Origin: an uncultured Leucobacter sp.
GTDB taxonomy: Bacteria > Actinomycetota > Actinomycetes > Actinomycetales > Microbacteriaceae
DNA: 10,346 nt
Assembly: GCA_937872275.1 (NCBI GenBank)
Contig: CALMSE010000101.1
Location: 1 to 10,346 of the forward strand
Reading direction: 5' to 3'
Part shown: in pieces, positions 8,027-10,346 of the stretch
How the letters are laid out: each line of letters begins with the position of its first letter
Position numbering within the stretch: position 1 is the first letter of the stretch
Made by a program: the position numbers and the translations under genes
The notes under the pieces: generated by a model
The model's input: the letters and a program-made list of their open reading frames with translations, nothing else
Told to the model about the DNA's origin: nothing
The model's database searches: none

Positions 8027-9136
8027 ATGCGATCTTTGCATTCGCGCCCGATACGTGCCGTATCCGCTGCGATCCTCTCAGGCCTGCTCGTGCTCTCGGC
8101 GACCGGATGCGCACTCGTCTTCGGCGACGACCCCGAGATCAGCGACCTCTCGCAGGCGGCCGCCGACAGTCCCCGCTTCTTCGAGGGGCACGACACCGCC
8201 CTGCTCGAATCGAACGACATCGTGCCGATCGCCGAGAACCCCGAGCCGCGGCTGCCGGTGTCCTTCACGGGACTCGACGACGTCACGGTCGAGATCGCCG
8301 ACACGAGCCGGATCCTGGCGCTCGACGGCACCGGCAGCCTGGCCTCGATCGTATTCGGGCTCGGCTTCGGCCCGAGCGTGGTCGGCCGCGACCTCACCAC
8401 CGGCTTCGACTCGGCGAAGGACTTGCCGCTCGTGATGAACGGTCACTCGCTGAACGCCGAGGCGATCCTCGAGCTGAATCCGACGCTGATCCTCACCGAT
8501 TACAGCGTCGGACCGTACGACGTGCAGCTGCAGATGCGCAACTCCGGCATCCCGATCGTGTTCTTCGAACCGGCCGAGAACCTCGACGAGATCCCGCGCC
8601 TGATCTCCGACGTCGCGACCGCGCTCGGCGTGCCCGAGCTCGGCGAGCTCTACGTCGACGACTTCGACCGGCGCCTCGCCGACACGCTCGCCCGCATCGA
8701 GGCCGTGGTCCCCGAGCGCGAGGAGGACCGGGTGCGCATGGTCTTCCTCTACATGCGCGGCCGCGCCGGCGTCTACCACATGTTCGGCAACAACCCCGAC
8801 GGCTCCACGGGCGCCGCGGGCGTGCTCATCGAGTCGCTCGGCGGCGTCGACGTGGCCGGCGAGCAGAACTGGGTGAGCGGATCGCTCACCGCCGAGGGGC
8901 TGATGAAGCTCGAGCCCGATCTGATCCTGATGCTGACCCTCGGCCTCGAGTCGGTCGGCGGGGTCGAGGGGCTGATGGGGATCCCCGGCGTGGCCCAGAC
9001 CCCCGCCGGGGAACGCGGTCGAGTGGTCGACATGAGCGACTACGAGATGTTCACCTGGGGGCCGCGCACCCCGGAGGTGCTGGCCGCGCTGGCCGAGGCG
9101 ATCTACCGCGTCGACCTCGACGAGGCGACTCCGTGA
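8027..9136 (+). CDS. hmuT: Heme-binding lipoprotein of an ABC importer (HmuT)
   Basis: The 369-residue product begins with a basic N-region, a hydrophobic helix and a lipobox SATGC ending at C28, so it should be a lipid-anchored extracellular receptor. The mature part is a class III periplasmic-binding-protein fold (PF01497, about residues 85-345) with the long backbone helix between lobes. H140 in NGHSLNAEAIL and the Tyr-x-Arg pair Y242/R244 in YMRGRAGVYHMFG correspond by context to the heme ligands H136 and Y235 (with R237) of Corynebacterium diphtheriae HmuT, favouring heme over siderophores. The frame is open 156 codons upstream, but that part is antisense to msrB; ATG 8027 gives the signal peptide and sits 7 nt after a -10. 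An iron box overlaps the promoter. hmuU follows with a 4-bp overlap. Confidence 0.88.
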   Translation: MRSLHSRPIRAVSAAILSGLLVLSATGCALVFGDDPEISDLSQAAADSPRFFEGHDTALLESNDIVPIAENPEPRLPVSFTGLDDVTVEIADTSRILALDGTGSLASIVFGLGFGPSVVGRDLTTGFDSAKDLPLVMNGHSLNAEAILELNPTLILTDYSVGPYDVQLQMRNSGIPIVFFEPAENLDEIPRLISDVATALGVPELGELYVDDFDRRLADTLARIEAVVPEREEDRVRMVFLYMRGRAGVYHMFGNNPDGSTGAAGVLIESLGGVDVAGEQNWVSGSLTAEGLMKLEPDLILMLTLGLESVGGVEGLMGIPGVAQTPAGERGRVVDMSDYEMFTWGPRTPEVLAALAEAIYRVDLDEATP

Positions 9137-10263
9137 GCGTCGAGACCGAGCCGCTCCGCCTGCCCCGCACCCCGCTGCAGCTGCCGCGGGTGCTCGACTA
9201 CGAGGCCGATCCGAAGGCGCTCCCCAAGCCGAAGAAGCTGCGGATCACGCTGATGTTCGTCGTGCTCGGAGTCGGCCTCATCGCAGCCGCCCTGGTCTCG
9301 GCCGCGATCGGGCAGATGCAGATCCCGCTCGTCGAGGTGATCGGCTCGCTCTGCCGCAGGGTCGGCCTCGAGTGCGGCGCGGCGGCCAGCCATCCGAACG
9401 CCGACGCGGCGCTGTGGGAGGTGCGCTTCCCCCGCGTGGTGCTCGCCGTCTTCGTCGGCGCCTCGCTCGCGACCGCCGGCGCCATCATGCAGGGCGTCTT
9501 CGGCAATCCGCTCGCGGATCCCGGCATCATCGGCGTCTCCTCGGGCGCCGCCGTCGGCGCGAGCCTCATGATCGTCACCGGTCTCGCGGCCGGCAGCACC
9601 TTCGCGATCCCGCTCGGGGCCTTCGTGACCGGGGTGGGCACGGCGCTCCTCATCTACTCGATCTCGCGCTCGCGCGGTCGCACCGAGGTCGTGACCCTGA
9701 TCCTCACGGGCATCGCCGTGAACGCCTTCGCCGGGGCGGCGCTCGCGCTGATGACGTTCGCGAGCACCACCAACCAGCGCGAGCAGATCGTCTTCTGGCA
9801 GCTGGGCAGCATCGCCGGGGCGCTCTGGAGCTCGGTCGCGACCGTGCTGCCGCTGCTCGTCGTGGGGCTCGTCTTCGCGTTCCTCATCGCGGGCAAGCTC
9901 GACCTGCTGAGTCTCGGGGACGACGCGGCCCGCCACCTCGGCGTCGACATCGAGCGTCTGCGCATCGGTTCCATCCTGATCGTCGCGCTGCTCACCGCGG
10001 CGGCCGTCGCCTTCGCCGGCATCATCGGCTTCGTCGGGCTCGTGATCCCGCATCTGATCCGCATGCTCGTGGGGCCCGGCCACCGGGTGCTGGTGCCCGC
10101 CAGCGCCCTGGGCGGGGCCGTGCTGCTCGTGCTCGCGGACACGTTCGCGCGCACCGCGGTGCCCTACGCGGAGCTGCCGCTCGGCATGCTCACCGCGCTC
10201 ATCGGCGGACCGTTCTTCTTCTTCCTGCTGAAGAGCAGCCGGACCCGGAACGGGGGGTGGTAG
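9133..10263 (+). CDS. hmuU: Heme ABC transporter permease (HmuU, FecCD family)
   Basis: The 376-residue product is a FecCD/BtuC-type permease, which acts as a dimer to form the import channel. After a cytoplasmic N-terminus of about 37 residues there are roughly ten membrane helices. Family motifs are RFPR at 98-101, the conserved loop and helix from GAIMQGVFGNPLADPG (116-131) through VSSGA, GIIGFVGLVIPHLIRMLVG at about 296-314 (coupling to the ATPase), and ELPLGMLTALIGGPFFFFLL at 347-366. The last two resemble heme-specific members. The start GTG 9133 overlaps the hmuT stop (GTGA) and has GAGG at 9122-9125. The same frame is open to 8107, but that part is an out-of-frame reading of hmuT and not a fusion. 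It is translationally coupled to hmuT and expected to share its iron control. Confidence 0.92.
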   Translation: MSVETEPLRLPRTPLQLPRVLDYEADPKALPKPKKLRITLMFVVLGVGLIAAALVSAAIGQMQIPLVEVIGSLCRRVGLECGAAASHPNADAALWEVRFPRVVLAVFVGASLATAGAIMQGVFGNPLADPGIIGVSSGAAVGASLMIVTGLAAGSTFAIPLGAFVTGVGTALLIYSISRSRGRTEVVTLILTGIAVNAFAGAALALMTFASTTNQREQIVFWQLGSIAGALWSSVATVLPLLVVGLVFAFLIAGKLDLLSLGDDAARHLGVDIERLRIGSILIVALLTAAAVAFAGIIGFVGLVIPHLIRMLVGPGHRVLVPASALGGAVLLVLADTFARTAVPYAELPLGMLTALIGGPFFFFLLKSSRTRNGGW

Positions 10264-10265
10264 CG

Positions 10266-10346
10266 GTGGCGGGGCGGATCGGCGCCGCGACCCGTCGGCC
10301 CGCTTCGGGCGCCCCGCTCGTTCCGGGCGCCCCGGCTCCGTCGGAC
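10266..10346 (+). CDS. Start of the probable heme ABC transporter ATPase gene (HmuV), cut by the window end
   Basis: A frame beginning at GTG 10266, two bases after the hmuU stop, is open to the window end for 27 codons. GGGGGG at 10252-10257 may act as its ribosome binding site. GTG 10257 in the same frame, overlapping the hmuU stop, is an alternative start. The visible part (VAGRIGAATRRPASGAPLVP and on) is Ala/Pro-rich and contains no ATPase motif yet. The assignment rests on the usual hmuT-hmuU-hmuV order and tight spacing. Confidence 0.5.
   Translation, partial: MAGRIGAATRRPASGAPLVPGAPAPSD

Noticed and set aside
8107..9132. An apparent 718-residue fusion upstream of the permease
   Set aside because: The first 342 codons are an off-frame reading of hmuT. 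The GTGA overlap and GAGG site at 9122-9125 define the true permease start at 9133.

Overview
The window looks like chromosomal core DNA of a high-GC actinobacterium, probably order Micrococcales and possibly Microbacteriaceae. The signs are strong G/C bias at third codon positions, GTG starts, TANNNT -10 elements placed 6-7 nt before start codons (leaderless genes), a DtxR/IdeR-type iron box, an actinobacterial-style SecA and a membrane-anchored DsbA with the second cysteine pair known from mycobacteria. The genus is inferred; no search was run.

Left part (1-4897): the 3' end of a ComF-type phosphoribosyltransferase gene, then hpf (long ribosome hibernation factor) and secA. comF-hpf-secA is a familiar order in Gram-positive bacteria. 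Here a reverse-strand family 2 glycosyltransferase gene, resembling polyprenol-phosphate mannose synthase, lies between hpf and secA. Its 3' end overlaps hpf by 31 bp. The 392-bp gap between its start and the secA start holds a perfect 25-bp inverted repeat.

Middle part (4898-7444): a membrane-anchored DsbA-family thiol oxidoreductase, a tRNA-Thr(TGT) gene bracketed by two strong GC hairpins, a small reverse-strand 2TM-domain membrane protein, and a YdcZ-type (DUF606, DMT superfamily) membrane protein with two homologous halves. The 2TM and YdcZ genes diverge from a gap of about 70 bp and both look leaderless.

Right part (7445-10346): methionine sulfoxide reductase B on the reverse strand, divergent from a heme-uptake ABC operon hmuT-hmuU-(hmuV). 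The operon has a promoter whose -10 lies inside a DtxR/IdeR-like box, so iron repression can be predicted. HmuT carries a lipobox and the His and Tyr-x-Arg residues expected of heme ligands. hmuU overlaps hmuT by 4 bp, and the first 27 codons of the probable ATPase gene run off the window.

Functionally this is a housekeeping block (ribosome hibernation, Sec export, oxidative folding, glycolipid sugar donor) next to stress and iron functions (MsrB, heme import). I see no phage, transposase, CRISPR or clear defence system. The most unusual features are the perfect palindrome, the run of leaderless promoters and the overlap of the iron box with a leaderless start.
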